Virus record (IMG/VR): IMGVR_UViG_3300025630_000003
Location: 1-39,920 of that record
DNA from: a virus
Length of the DNA stretch: 39,920 bases
Direction: 5' to 3' (one strand)
Below the pieces are notes generated by a model. That model did no database searches. It was given only the letters and a program-made list of their open reading frames with translations, and was not told where the DNA came from. Of this stretch, positions 18,902 to 28,998 are shown piece after piece. The stretch's first letter is position 1. The number at the start of each line of letters is the position of its first letter. The position numbers and the translations under genes were made by a program.

Positions 18902-19279
18902 CTATGGCTTCACGACGGCTTCTGCCGCCTCACCGATCACTTCTCCGAGTGCGCCACCTCCAGCCTTGAGGCCGTCTGCGTCCACACCCTTCTTTTCACT
19001 CTCGACACCAAACTTCACAGAGTGAAACAGATTGGTCTTGCCGTTCACAACTGAGCCGTAGTCGTAGGTTCCCTGAAGCCCTGCGTTCTCGCTCTTGCCA
19101 AAGAGTTGGTAGGAGCGCGTGCGGTCGCGATGAACAAGGTTCCCGTCTGCGTCGTAGTGATGCGATGTGTGCAGCCTGGAACTGCACCCAACGATGCAGC
19201 CAAGGAGGAACAGGGTTGCGACGTAAATCAGGCAGATCAATGCTGCATTTCGGATGTGTTCTTTGATGTAGTTTTTCAT
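18902..19279 (-). CDS. Small lipoprotein with N-terminal signal
   Basis: 125 residues from ATG 19279 (ATGA overlap with the upstream gene). A hydrophobic signal (about 11-30) ends in LLGC-IVGC-SS. Cys32 in IVGCSS fits a lipobox with Ser at +2, predicting an outer-membrane lipoprotein; Cys28 is an alternative. The mature part is hydrophilic and the C-terminus is Gly/Ala rich (GLKAGGGALGEVIGEAAEAVV). It could be an outer spanin-like partner of the neighbouring coiled-coil protein or a surface-exclusion protein; neither is proven. Confidence 0.65.
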   Translation of the reverse strand: MKNYIKEHIRNAALICLIYVATLFLLGCIVGCSSRLHTSHHYDADGNLVHRDRTRSYQLFGKSENAGLQGTYDYGSVVNGKTNLFHSVKFGVESEKKGVDADGLKAGGGALGEVIGEAAEAVVKP

Positions 19280-19683
19280 GGCAATGGCGAGGCGTTGGGG
19301 TCGTATTCGGTCCAACCAGAATCAACGCGATCAGGGCCGGTGACGCTGTAACGCTGTCGCATCCCGTCCGCGGTCCAGTCGAATTCAAAAACGCATAAGA
19401 AGGATTGCCCGTCAGGTCCAACGGAAACGTTTACGCTCGCGCTGGTGTGCATTTGCGCGGGAAAAGAAAAGTATTCTTCCCCGGTTTCGTTCTCGTCGGT
19501 TGGTGTGTCCGCAATCGAGTCGGGCGCGCTGGTGTTCCCGTTTGTTGGCGGCGTCGTGTGCGTTGCCTTTCGTTGCAGGTAAGTCCCTTTCGCCGTCAAT
19601 CGCGCAGACTGCGCGGCAAAGATCGCGTCTGCGTATGCGTTGATTGCTGTAAAAGCTGCCGCCCGTGCTTCTTCTTTTGTCAT
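19276..19683 (-). CDS. Hypothetical protein between LamG protein and lipoprotein
   Basis: A 135-residue protein. An N-terminal helix (KEEARAAAFTAINAYADAIF) is followed by a Thr/Pro/Asp-rich linker and a beta-rich C-terminus (SVNVSVGPDGQSFLCVFEFD). This looks like a small virion-associated or tail-accessory protein. It is coupled to the lipoprotein gene. Unknown function. Confidence 0.65.
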   Translation of the reverse strand: MTKEEARAAAFTAINAYADAIFAAQSARLTAKGTYLQRKATHTTPPTNGNTSAPDSIADTPTDENETGEEYFSFPAQMHTSASVNVSVGPDGQSFLCVFEFDWTADGMRQRYSVTGPDRVDSGWTEYDPNASPLP

Positions 19684-19687
19684 AGTG

Positions 19688-20428
19688 CTAGAATTGATCG
19701 TAAAACGGGTTGGAGGAATCAGCTAGTGCGGTGATCTCGGCGTCGGAAAGGCGACGATTAAAAAGCATCGCTGGTCCAAGAACACCATCCAATGAATGTA
19801 GGTTCTCAGGGCCACCTGACACAAATCGTTCACCAATCCCAAAATCACCGGAACCCGTCTGAGGTGTATTTGTAAATGATACAGTTGCCGCCGTGCCGCC
19901 GTCAATACTGATGCCGATTTCCTGTGCCGTTGTGTCATGATAACCACAAATGAAATACCAAACCCCAGTCGTTAAAGTGGATGAATTTTCAGCTGTAACC
20001 TGATCTGTTGACCCAGCCCCATAGGTCCGCGCAAACTGCGCCTTTGAGTATACGACTAGCAAATTATATTCCCTGTTTGGAGACGATGTCGGATAACCTG
20101 TGTAATCATCCTTTGTGACTAGCATTGCGAGATCATATGTTCCAAAAGACTCAAACTTGACCCAGCAGCAAACTGTCATATCACCAGTCGGAGACAAAGA
20201 TGAGTTGTGAGCGGAACTTAAATATTCATTGTTTGAATGCTCAAAATCTGCCGCATTCGCATAGACCGTTCCGGTTCCCTGCGCCACGGTATTGTTGTCC
20301 GTCAGATCGTTCGACCCGAAGGCGTCGTATCGTGTGCCGCTCGCTTCATCCAGCTTCCAGAAAGAAACCAAGTCGGTCGTAGAGACTCCTCTGAACTGCG
20401 CCCTGCGATGTGGTAAATATATTTGCAT
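19688..20428 (-). CDS. LamG/concanavalin A-like lectin-fold protein
   Basis: A 246-residue protein. After ~20 residues it has the typical jelly-roll lectin pattern: LVSFWKLDEASGTRYDAFGSNDL, MTVCCWVKFES, WYFICGYHDT, IGISIDGGTAATVSF and FNRRLSDAEITAL. LamG-type domains bind glycans. Directly after the fibre gene, it is likely a second receptor-binding or fibre-tip protein on the particle. It is one base from the fibre stop, so both are probably translated together. Confidence 0.85.
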   Translation of the reverse strand: MQIYLPHRRAQFRGVSTTDLVSFWKLDEASGTRYDAFGSNDLTDNNTVAQGTGTVYANAADFEHSNNEYLSSAHNSSLSPTGDMTVCCWVKFESFGTYDLAMLVTKDDYTGYPTSSPNREYNLLVVYSKAQFARTYGAGSTDQVTAENSSTLTTGVWYFICGYHDTTAQEIGISIDGGTAATVSFTNTPQTGSGDFGIGERFVSGGPENLHSLDGVLGPAMLFNRRLSDAEITALADSSNPFYDQF

Positions 20429-20429
20429 C

Positions 20430-23400
20430 TTACCAAGCGGATTGTTCTGTGCTGCTTTCCTGATACTGGATCATGCAACCAATCAACTGGGCATCCACTC
20501 CAAGCGTGTCGGTCGCAACATCCCGCGTTATCTGTAAGTAAACCGGCTCGCCAGCAGTCGCATCGGCAATGGTCAACGCTGATGTGGCGGAGGTGATGTG
20601 CATATCGTTTGCGGTTAAGAGCGTGTCAGTCACGCCCTGCTCCGTGCCAAGGGCTTGGTCGATGGCATCGTTGTCAGCGTAGGATTGACCTGCAATATCC
20701 CACTTTGCCGTCCCACTCCCGCTGGCAGCAGTCCAATAGAATTTCACCTTCACCGTCCCGGCATTCCATTGATCACCGAAGTTGACCCAGAACCCAACCC
20801 CCTCCTCGGTAGCGGTGTCAAAGTCCATCGTGTCTAACATGACATCGTTCGTCGCCAATTCCGCCGTTCCGGTCGCGGCGCCATTGGTGGTGCGCGGAAC
20901 CATCGCGCCCGCGCCAATCCAGATAGTTCGATAAACTCCTGTTCGCGTCGTTTTAACATCCGCCGCCACAATCGATGCATCCACAGCATCACCGTTTGCG
21001 TCCCATTGCACCAGGTTACCGTTCGTTCCCGCTGTGCCTGTCACCAAGGTTCCATCAATTCCAGACTTCAGGCCCGCAGTAATCTCAGTAATGGTATCAA
21101 TTGAATCCGCTCCGAGGCGGTCCGCTGGCAGCGTCCCGCTATTAATCTGGTCTGCGGAAATACTCTTGTTAGTCAACGTTTCCGTGCCGGCCAATGTGGC
21201 AAGCGTACCGTCGGATGTCGGTGGTGTCAGTGTTACAGTGGTGCCTGTGCCGATTCCTGAGCATTGAAACGCAAGTTCTTTGGTCGTGTCGCCTTCGTCC
21301 TGAATGCGGAAAACGTTGTCGGAAAATTCGTTGCTCTGCCCCCCCGCCGCCGCCCACTTGACGCCGGAGGTCTGCGTGCTGTCGGCGGTAAGCACATACC
21401 CGTTGGTTCCCACTGGTAGGTTCACCGACTGGCCGCTGCCCTTGCCTACTGTGATGTCGCCCTTCGCCCCGTTGAAGTTCTCCGAAGCGTTCAGCAGCGA
21501 CCAGTCACTACCAATCCAGACGAACTCAGCGAAGCCGGAACCATTAAAGACCCACATATCCGTGCCGCCGGACAGTTCCAGCGTCACAGCATAGTGGTTG
21601 GAGTTGTTGGTGATGTTGAACGCGATCTGGTCACCGTTAGACCCGCCAGACGGCATGGTAATAACCGTCGCAGCAGAGGGCACAACATTGTGCAATTGGT
21701 TGATGTCGCCCGAGACTTGCGTTGTGGTGCCCAAAATAAGGTCGCCAGCGGCGTAGCGGACCGCTCCACCTGTGGTGACCTGAACTTCGCTTCCGCCGTG
21801 GGCGTAGAAATACAACTCGCCGTCTGACTTGGCGTAGAGGTGCGAAGTGCCCCCAATGGGAGCGGACGGCGTCGTCGTGTGGTCGAGGATGTGGTGCGAC
21901 GAGACCTGCGTCGTCGGGCCAGCGATGTTGCCATAGAAAGTAGCGTCCTGCGCACTGTCCAGATGCAGGGCTGCCAACCCTCCGACGTAAAACTCCCACT
22001 CGCTGCTGCTTAGGTCAGCGTAGGTGGTGTTGTCCAACGTCGAGCCAAACAGGTTGGCGTAAACGTTGTATTCGCCGTAGTCGAAGTTGTTGGTCACTAC
22101 CAACTGGCTGGCGTCGATGGTCTTGTTCGTCAGCGTGTCATTAGATGACGCTGTGATGTAAGCGCCCAGATCCGTGATGTCGGATTCCGTATGGGTGTGG
22201 GAAGCCGCAGCAATCCCAGCCTCGGCCAATGTGTTGTTGATCCAGGCCGAACCATTCCACTTGAGCAGCTCCCCGGACGCAATCGAGGTAATCGTTACAT
22301 CGGACAGATCGGAGACTGCTCCGTCCAAGTCAGTCAAATCATAGATTGTGCCTGACGCATTCTTGAAGGATGGCTTGCCCAAAGCATCGGCATACCAGAC
22401 CCCGTATCCGGCTGCCGGGGTCGAAGGGGCGAGTCGGTAGGCCGTCGTCAAAGTATCAGCATCCAATACAGCGTTGCCGCCCAAGTCCAAATCCCCCGTC
22501 ATGGGAACGGAACCATCAGCCATGAAATCTCCACCGCCTCCACCACCGCTAGGGAGATTGTCGATGTCGAATTTTCGCAACGCACCCCCGGACTCCACGC
22601 CCAGCAAGAAGTCGCCAGCGGCCGGGGATGCCTCCTCGGTCAGTCCGGTGACGATGTCCGCAACAATGTCGCCGGAATCAATCGCAAGGGACGTCAACTG
22701 TGAGTAGGCAACCGACAACGCCGCCTCGTGTTGAGTGACGCTGGACTCCGAAATGCGGGCGTCAGCGAATGTCCCTGACACCACCTCGCTCGCAGCATGA
22801 CTGTGAGTGTGCGCCATCAACTGGAGGAGGGACGCTTTCTTGACGGTGTTGTCAGTGACGTCCTCAATCAAAACGAGATCCGAATCTGCCGTGGTTGGGA
22901 TCGCCCCCGCGCCAGCAAAATCAACCTGGTCGGCAGCAATCGACAACGCAGCCTCATGCTGAGTGACGTTTGACTCCGCAATGCGGGCGTCAGCCATTGT
23001 GCCGGAAACGATCTCGCTCGCATCATGGGTATGAGAACTACTGGCGGCGCCAAGCGTGCTTCGCGCCGCCGAGGCAGTCCCGTCGTCAAGCAGTGTCGCC
23101 GCGAAGCCGGTCACATACGGAACGGCGCGAGTGTTCACCGAAATAATTCCCAAAGATGCGTGAGAGCGCAGAACCGTCGCCACCGCCTCCACTTGCGCAG
23201 AGCCTGTAGGCTTTGTCGATGTTAGGGCTCCAGCAGTCTCACTCACATAAAGGATGTCGCCCTCTGACCAAGAGGATGTGTCAATGTTCTCAACGAGTCC
23301 CTTGACGATCACCTCTCCTGTAGCGTTATTCGACAACGCTTCATTCATAATGCCCAATGCGGGCATTGTGGATGCAGACGATGCGTCAGCGAGGGAGACT

Positions 23401-24407
23401 AAAGTCTTTGACTGCCCGACCGACCACCCCGAGGTGTAAACGACATCGCCAGCACTCAGCGCAGACCCTGACTCGTTGCGCACCTGAATGTGAACAAAGT
23501 CTGCATGAACCGTGTTGGTGAAGTCGTCAATCGTCTTGTTGGTCAACGTCTGCGTGTCCGTCGTTCCTACGATAGTTCCACTTGGTGGAGTCGGACCATC
23601 CACAAGGTCACCGTTGGCGTCCCACTGAGACAAGTCCCCGCTGGTTCCAGCGGTGCCCGTAATCAGAGTTCCATCGCTGCCCGACTTTAGGCTGCTGGCA
23701 ATCTCAGTGATGGCGTCAATTGAATCTGCCCCAAGTCGCGCAGGCGGGAGTGTCCCTGATGTAATATCTGTGGCGGCGTGTGTGTGCGAAGCCGGGGCAA
23801 TCCCTGCCTCGGCCAGCGTGTTGTTCACCCAGCCGCTTCCATCCCAGACAAGGATCTCACCGGAGGCGATGGACGTGAGGGTGACATCGTTAATGTCTGA
23901 CAGGTCGAGGTCCGAAACATCCGTCACCTTCTCCCAGCCCGTATCAGTCCCGTTGCCCGAAGACTTATGATAGAGAATGCTGTTGGTTGAGTCGTAGCAA
24001 AAGTCGCCGCGATCCGCAAAGCCTGTCACTACCGATTCGGGCGTTCCTGCGTTGGACTGAATCGTCGGGTAGTTGTCAATAACGACCATGGCCCTGCGGT
24101 CCAGGTCGTCCTCGATGTCCTGCGCATTGAACCGCGCATTGGCAACCCAGTCAGTGGGCTGAGTGTTGGGTGTGACCCTTAGAATCAGAACCGTGTTGCC
24201 ATCAGTCGGCGCAGTCGTGAACGTCACAGTCCCGCCGCTTTCCTCCCCGGCCCCTGTTACGGTGTAATCGGTGGTGATGGTTTGCAACGTGCCCGCGTCG
24301 TAGACCTGTAGGTGTGCGTTCGCCAAGAATTTATGCGGGAACGAGAACTCGGTCGTTGACCCGTTGGCGATGTAACTTGCGTGTCTGTCTGTGTCTGTAA
24401 GGCTCAT
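20430..24407 (-). CDS. Tail fibre with T7 gp17-like N-terminus and internal repeats
   Basis: 1325 residues. The first ~150 residues (YIANGSTTEFSFPHKFLANA, LRVTPNTQPTDWVANARFNAQDIEDDLDR) match the T7 gp17 N-terminal domain that fixes fibres to the tail. The shaft is repetitive: ASHTH-x-x-SDI or ASEIVSGTxADARI units, TLTNKTID units, and long paired blocks (SIASGEILVWDGSGWVNNTL / SIASGELLKWNGSAWINNTL; ADSIDAITEIASSLKSG / ADSIDTITEITAGLKSG). The C-terminus is an unrepeated beta domain with FWVNFGDQWNAGTVKVKFYW, the likely receptor-binding tip. It determines host range. The paired repeats suggest growth by duplication. Confidence 0.92.
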   Translation of the reverse strand: MSLTDTDRHASYIANGSTTEFSFPHKFLANAHLQVYDAGTLQTITTDYTVTGAGEESGGTVTFTTAPTDGNTVLILRVTPNTQPTDWVANARFNAQDIEDDLDRRAMVVIDNYPTIQSNAGTPESVVTGFADRGDFCYDSTNSILYHKSSGNGTDTGWEKVTDVSDLDLSDINDVTLTSIASGEILVWDGSGWVNNTLAEAGIAPASHTHAATDITSGTLPPARLGADSIDAITEIASSLKSGSDGTLITGTAGTSGDLSQWDANGDLVDGPTPPSGTIVGTTDTQTLTNKTIDDFTNTVHADFVHIQVRNESGSALSAGDVVYTSGWSVGQSKTLVSLADASSASTMPALGIMNEALSNNATGEVIVKGLVENIDTSSWSEGDILYVSETAGALTSTKPTGSAQVEAVATVLRSHASLGIISVNTRAVPYVTGFAATLLDDGTASAARSTLGAASSSHTHDASEIVSGTMADARIAESNVTQHEAALSIAADQVDFAGAGAIPTTADSDLVLIEDVTDNTVKKASLLQLMAHTHSHAASEVVSGTFADARISESSVTQHEAALSVAYSQLTSLAIDSGDIVADIVTGLTEEASPAAGDFLLGVESGGALRKFDIDNLPSGGGGGGDFMADGSVPMTGDLDLGGNAVLDADTLTTAYRLAPSTPAAGYGVWYADALGKPSFKNASGTIYDLTDLDGAVSDLSDVTITSIASGELLKWNGSAWINNTLAEAGIAAASHTHTESDITDLGAYITASSNDTLTNKTIDASQLVVTNNFDYGEYNVYANLFGSTLDNTTYADLSSSEWEFYVGGLAALHLDSAQDATFYGNIAGPTTQVSSHHILDHTTTPSAPIGGTSHLYAKSDGELYFYAHGGSEVQVTTGGAVRYAAGDLILGTTTQVSGDINQLHNVVPSAATVITMPSGGSNGDQIAFNITNNSNHYAVTLELSGGTDMWVFNGSGFAEFVWIGSDWSLLNASENFNGAKGDITVGKGSGQSVNLPVGTNGYVLTADSTQTSGVKWAAAGGQSNEFSDNVFRIQDEGDTTKELAFQCSGIGTGTTVTLTPPTSDGTLATLAGTETLTNKSISADQINSGTLPADRLGADSIDTITEITAGLKSGIDGTLVTGTAGTNGNLVQWDANGDAVDASIVAADVKTTRTGVYRTIWIGAGAMVPRTTNGAATGTAELATNDVMLDTMDFDTATEEGVGFWVNFGDQWNAGTVKVKFYWTAASGSGTAKWDIAGQSYADNDAIDQALGTEQGVTDTLLTANDMHITSATSALTIADATAGEPVYLQITRDVATDTLGVDAQLIGCMIQYQESSTEQSAW

Positions 24408-24458
24408 TGCTCTATCCTATTCAGATCCATTTGTCAAAATGGTCAAGAAGTTTCAGTT

Positions 24459-27086
24459 TTATTCGCTCGGGTTTCCAAACTCCCCAACGACTGGCAAGTC
24501 TATAAATTCCTGCCCTGCGTCATCCATTCTTGCTTTGTATCTCTTCTCCCACCCCGGCGAGAAGAACTCATTCATGTTGAACCAGATCAACTGGTCCATC
24601 AGTGGCTTGATGTAGAACAGGTTCGCAAATGGAGTGTTGTCCCTGGCGGCCTTGTACAATGAAGCCTGAGCCGCATCGACGTCTCCGTCATGGGCAATCG
24701 CCGAAACAGACGACGCTAGCGGGTCCACCAAGCCACCAACTGTTGGGCCAACAAACACGGATGAAGCCTTGCTCAAGTGATTGTCATACTCACGGAACAG
24801 GACATCTCCGAAAATGCCTAACCCGCCGCCCCTTGAGGCGGCGTCCAGCCAGGTCTTAACATTCTTTGGGTCTTTAGGCGTCTTGCCGCGCATGATGTCT
24901 TTAGCTGCTCCAGACAAGTAACCCGCGACTGTTGTCAGCCCTATCATCATCATCAGGTTATTTCTTGCGCTACCTCCCTTGGCGAGGAATTCTCCTACCC
25001 CTGCTGCACCCGACTTCTTGTAGGCGCGCCTGACAATCTTGTTGTAGACCGTGATTGGGTGCGTCTTGAACTGAAGCAGGACTCCAAGCATTCCAGCGAA
25101 GTAGTCGTCCGTATGCCTGTATCCCCTCATGATAAGCCGCTCCTCCATGCCTGGAGTCGGGACAGACTGCTCAAGCAGGTTGTCCATGTAGATGCGGGTC
25201 TTCAACTCAACATCGTTTGCCACCTTCTGGAGGTTGGCCGGAGTGTTCGTAAGCCCCCTCTCTTTGAGGACTGCTGAGTAGTCGCCGCTTCCAACGGTGT
25301 CGGCGGCAACCATCCTCGCCCCATCTTCGTTGATTTGCATTGCCGTGCGACGCATGGCGTCCCACTCAAGTTCCGTGATGCCCGCCTCGACCATGTCAGC
25401 CCGCATACCTCCGGGCAGCTTGCTGAAGTCAACCTTTGAGAACTCACCAAGCAGGGCGGCATGGGCGTTGTGCGCCGCTACCCGAATAGTGTCAGTCCAC
25501 CACCCAAGTAGGTTGATCTTGAAGAAGGCATTGGTTATAGCCTTGAACATCTCATTTGCCCTACCCGCCCCGGTAACAGTAGACCCCCACCGCTCGGCAA
25601 TTCCCATACTGAATGAGTCAGACATGACGCCATTAACCCGGGCCCAGGCTGCGCCTGAGCCCTTGCCCAATACAGCCTTAAAGGCGGAAGGGACTTCCTT
25701 GATGACCCTGACGGCCGCCTCAAGTCCCTTTCCCCACCCGCTGCCATCAGCGGACATGGTTGCCATAAGCTTTGCCGAACTTGTAAACAAGTCAGGCAGG
25801 GAGGCTGGAGCCGCCCCACCAAGCTTTGACACGGACTGCAACGTCTTGAGCCCGTTCATGTAGGTGTTAAAAGTGTTGGTTCCTTCGGACGCATTGGCTC
25901 CAGTCGCCTCGTTCCATGCTGCCTCGATCTGCCTGCCTTCGCGCCCCTTGAAGGCGTCAAGCTGCCTTGCTGAATCAGGCTTGTCTTTTACGAGAGCCAT
26001 GAGCCCGCGAAGCCTTCGCTCAAAAGCCTCGCCGGGATTATGAGTGAACTCAGACATCAGTGCGATACTACGCGCCCGCGTCTCGATGTCGGCCATGATT
26101 GCCTGGGCCAAGAACTTGTGCCTCCCATACTTCTTGTTGTAGTTGAACCATGAGTCCGCGTCCTTGAAGTGAAGGACACGCTCCGCCCCAAGCTTTTTGG
26201 CAAGGCTGCCGTGCTGCCCAGCCTTCGGAAGGATGACACGGTCAACCTTTCCGTCGGCAAACTCGTCAACGCGGACCTTGTCAAAGAAGTTGTTGTAAAA
26301 ATCCTCGTGGACAGAGTTCAGGAAGGCGTCTTCATCTGCGCCCTTGAAGGTTGCTTCAGAATCAATGCCTTCCAAAATGTCCTTCTTCCACAATCCCTGA
26401 CTTGCCTCCTTTCCCCCTAGGGACCGGATGACCGTGTGATCGTGCGTCTGCGGCAGGATGTAGTCGGCTCGTATTTTAATGTCTGCCCCGTTCTCGTTCT
26501 GCTTGCCGACAAGGTCTCTCATTATGGAGTGAACCTCGGCAGCTATTCTCTTTGCAGCGTTGCTGCCGGATACGCCCGGGTTGCCCTTCTCCCCCATGGA
26601 GAGTTGCTGCATCTCGTTGGCTATCTCGCGCTCCAGCCTGTTGCTCTTGAAGTCTGCCCAAAGCCCCTTTTTGTGAAGCCTCGCCTCAAGCCTGCCTTGG
26701 TAAGCAGCAGTTAAGGCAACGAAGTGCCCCTCGACAGAGTTCCTGCCTCCCTGAACGTCTGCCTCTGTCCTCCCAAACTTGCCGATGGACGACAATAGGG
26801 CGTCAGCCTTGTTCTCAAACCCTTCAGCCCGCCTGAAGAAGTCCCGGTCGGAGGCAATCGCCTTCAACCTGCGGCGTTTGTCGATGACCTTCTTGGCTTC
26901 AAGCTTGTCAATGACATCGTTCATTGCCGCCTGAGCAGCTTCCAGCGAGGCAAACTTCGGCTCCACGCCTTCGCGCTTGTGGATCTGAGCTTCAATCTCA
27001 CGAAGGATTTCCTCGGCCTGCTGCTTGGTGATCTTCTTGTCACCAGAGGCTTTTACGACCCTGTCTATGCAACGGTTTTTTGGCAT
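24459..27086 (-). CDS. Large internal virion (core) protein
   Basis: An 875-residue, strongly helical protein in the place of T7 gp16, the inner-core protein that forms part of the channel for DNA entry. Visible segments: an N-terminal coiled coil (KITKQQAEEILREIEAQIHK), a middle with ILPQTHDHTVIRSLGG, a membrane-like stretch in NNLMMMIGLTTVAGYLSG near residue 710-730, and VGPTVGGLVDPLASS near the end. I see no lysozyme (ExxS/GLxQ) motif, so the muralytic function of gp16 may be absent. The call rests on size, order and composition. Confidence 0.75.
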   Translation of the reverse strand: MPKNRCIDRVVKASGDKKITKQQAEEILREIEAQIHKREGVEPKFASLEAAQAAMNDVIDKLEAKKVIDKRRRLKAIASDRDFFRRAEGFENKADALLSSIGKFGRTEADVQGGRNSVEGHFVALTAAYQGRLEARLHKKGLWADFKSNRLEREIANEMQQLSMGEKGNPGVSGSNAAKRIAAEVHSIMRDLVGKQNENGADIKIRADYILPQTHDHTVIRSLGGKEASQGLWKKDILEGIDSEATFKGADEDAFLNSVHEDFYNNFFDKVRVDEFADGKVDRVILPKAGQHGSLAKKLGAERVLHFKDADSWFNYNKKYGRHKFLAQAIMADIETRARSIALMSEFTHNPGEAFERRLRGLMALVKDKPDSARQLDAFKGREGRQIEAAWNEATGANASEGTNTFNTYMNGLKTLQSVSKLGGAAPASLPDLFTSSAKLMATMSADGSGWGKGLEAAVRVIKEVPSAFKAVLGKGSGAAWARVNGVMSDSFSMGIAERWGSTVTGAGRANEMFKAITNAFFKINLLGWWTDTIRVAAHNAHAALLGEFSKVDFSKLPGGMRADMVEAGITELEWDAMRRTAMQINEDGARMVAADTVGSGDYSAVLKERGLTNTPANLQKVANDVELKTRIYMDNLLEQSVPTPGMEERLIMRGYRHTDDYFAGMLGVLLQFKTHPITVYNKIVRRAYKKSGAAGVGEFLAKGGSARNNLMMMIGLTTVAGYLSGAAKDIMRGKTPKDPKNVKTWLDAASRGGGLGIFGDVLFREYDNHLSKASSVFVGPTVGGLVDPLASSVSAIAHDGDVDAAQASLYKAARDNTPFANLFYIKPLMDQLIWFNMNEFFSPGWEKRYKARMDDAGQEFIDLPVVGEFGNPSE

Positions 27087-27087
27087 G

Positions 27088-28998
27088 TCATCCTTTCCTC
27101 ATGCAGAGCAATCCTTCCTCGATTGCCTTCGGCTCGTAGTCAAAGGAGTTGTCAAGGTAAGCCTGCTCAGATGCCGTAAGTTCCCCGTCCCGCTTGATGG
27201 TCGCCTCAATCTCTGTCGCGTCCTGCTGGTGGAACGTCGTATCCATTCCGCCCTCGCCCGCATCGGACTCCCTCGGGATGGGCTCCTGGCCCGGTTCGCT
27301 CTTGGAGAGCCCGCGCTCATCTATGAGTTCACGCAACCTATTCTGGTAGGTGTCCTCAATCAACTGCTGGGTGCGGGCATCATACTCGGTCTGGAGTCTG
27401 CGGACCTCAGCCTTGTAACGCTTGAGCCGTTCCTTCTCAACCCGCTTCTTAAATCTGCTTTTCTTGCCAGCATCCTGCCTCTTCAGGTCAGCAATGCGTC
27501 TCTTGTATTCCGCCCGCTCAATCCTGTCGGCTTTCGCTTGGATGCCTGCCTCAATCCGTGAGTCAAAGTCCAGACGGTCAGCAGAGATGCGTTGCATCAT
27601 CTTCTTGGTCCGGTCTGGGAGGAGGTCAACGATTTCGTCAATTGCTTTGAGTTGAGCCGGAGTGAACTTCGGGGAAACCTCCCCAGTCTTGAACAAGCTT
27701 GGGATGTTCCTGGATGTCTCGTCAAGCTCAAGGAAAAACATGCGGGCAATGTTGTCGGCTGCCGACACATCTCCGCCCTTGGCTCTCTCCAGCAAAGCCT
27801 TGAGTGTTTTTGCCTGCTGCCCTTTGCCTCCGCGCTTTGCCGCAGACTCGCCTATCTGGATTGCCTGCTCCCTGGTGACGCGACCAAGGACGCCAATCGC
27901 CTCTACTCGCGCCCTGACCTTGGCTGCAATCTTCGCCTTGCGAGCCTCGACCGCATCCTTGGCTCCAAGGCGGGCTTCGTAAGCTTCCGACCTTAAAATG
28001 TCATTATACCAACGCCCTTCACCACCTACCGCAGCATAGATTTCAGCCTCCTGATCATCGACCGCCTTCTTGGCAAGCCTGCGGATCTCGGCCATGTCGC
28101 GCATCCTGCGTGCCTCGTCAGCCAGTATCTCCCCGGCGATAACGCCACGGTCAAGTTTGGCGATACCGGCAACGTCAACGTCTACGTCGTTCAGGAACTG
28201 GTCATGCGCAACGGCAGCCATCTCCCTCTTGGTGGGGGCCGTCAGCCTCTCAAACACGATGCCAGCTCCACGCAACCCGCCGCCGACTATGGCCGATCCA
28301 GCGACACCGATAAGGATGTCGTTGAATCCGTATTCTGCCTGCTGCTGCCTGTTGGCTATGTATATTGGGATTTCCGCAATCAGGCTGCCAACCGAAGCAT
28401 CGACTGCTCCGCCGACCACCCTGGCGATGACGGACCTACCCTCCTCGAGCGAAAGGCGGTCGCGTTGGGCGATGAGCGGAGAGTTCTTTACTCGGACGAC
28501 CGGGCGACCAAGTCCCCCGCCCATGCGGATTGTCTTAGCCCCGCGCTTGGTGCGCGAGGCGATGCCTGCCATGCGCCTGTATTTGGCCTGCCCTACGATA
28601 GGGACAAAGTTGAGACCAAAGTCTGTGAACGACATCTGGCTCCCGATGACTTGCCCCGCAAAGGCAGCCGACATGCCAGTGAAGCCTTTCGCATTCTGGA
28701 GGTAGAACATGCGGGCGTTCTCCAACTCCTTCCGCCTACGCATGAGTTGAGCCTGACCTTCCAAAACCGGCTCATTGAACTCTAGCCCCGGCATACTGTA
28801 TCTCTCGTTGGCTTCGTCAGGAGAGAGAACATTGCCGCTGGCGACTCCCATCTCAACCATGCGCTGGACTGCGTTCTGCGCTTGGAGGAACTCACGCCCA
28901 TACCCAACAGCAGCGTTAAACACGCTGGAAAGAGGGAGATCGTTGATCTCCCTTACCTGCCCCACATCCCTGCGGGAGTATGGTTTATAGGTGATCAT
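27088..28998 (-). CDS. Internal virion protein
   Basis: A 636-residue protein between two core-protein genes. Its N-terminal half carries hydrophobic Gly/Ala-rich stretches (FGLNFVPIVGQAKYRRMAG, DILIGVAGSAIVGGGLRGAG) that could insert into a membrane during DNA ejection. The C-terminal half is a long charged coiled coil (RRIADLKRQDAGKKSRFKKR and following). ATG 28998 overlaps the upstream stop (TGATG). Position and composition point to an ejected core protein; no enzymatic motif seen. Confidence 0.75.
   Translation of the reverse strand: MITYKPYSRRDVGQVREINDLPLSSVFNAAVGYGREFLQAQNAVQRMVEMGVASGNVLSPDEANERYSMPGLEFNEPVLEGQAQLMRRRKELENARMFYLQNAKGFTGMSAAFAGQVIGSQMSFTDFGLNFVPIVGQAKYRRMAGIASRTKRGAKTIRMGGGLGRPVVRVKNSPLIAQRDRLSLEEGRSVIARVVGGAVDASVGSLIAEIPIYIANRQQQAEYGFNDILIGVAGSAIVGGGLRGAGIVFERLTAPTKREMAAVAHDQFLNDVDVDVAGIAKLDRGVIAGEILADEARRMRDMAEIRRLAKKAVDDQEAEIYAAVGGEGRWYNDILRSEAYEARLGAKDAVEARKAKIAAKVRARVEAIGVLGRVTREQAIQIGESAAKRGGKGQQAKTLKALLERAKGGDVSAADNIARMFFLELDETSRNIPSLFKTGEVSPKFTPAQLKAIDEIVDLLPDRTKKMMQRISADRLDFDSRIEAGIQAKADRIERAEYKRRIADLKRQDAGKKSRFKKRVEKERLKRYKAEVRRLQTEYDARTQQLIEDTYQNRLRELIDERGLSKSEPGQEPIPRESDAGEGGMDTTFHQQDATEIEATIKRDGELTASEQAYLDNSFDYEPKAIEEGLLCMRKG

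Noticed and set aside
18996-19421. Nested spanin-like frame overlapping the lipoprotein gene
   Set aside because: The shifted frame has no membrane helix or lipobox and its composition is that of a shadow frame.
19688-24407. Diversity-generating retroelement acting on the fibre or LamG gene
   Set aside because: The Bbp19-like gene recalls phage BPP-1, which has such a system. No reverse transcriptase gene or adenine-variable template pair is present here.
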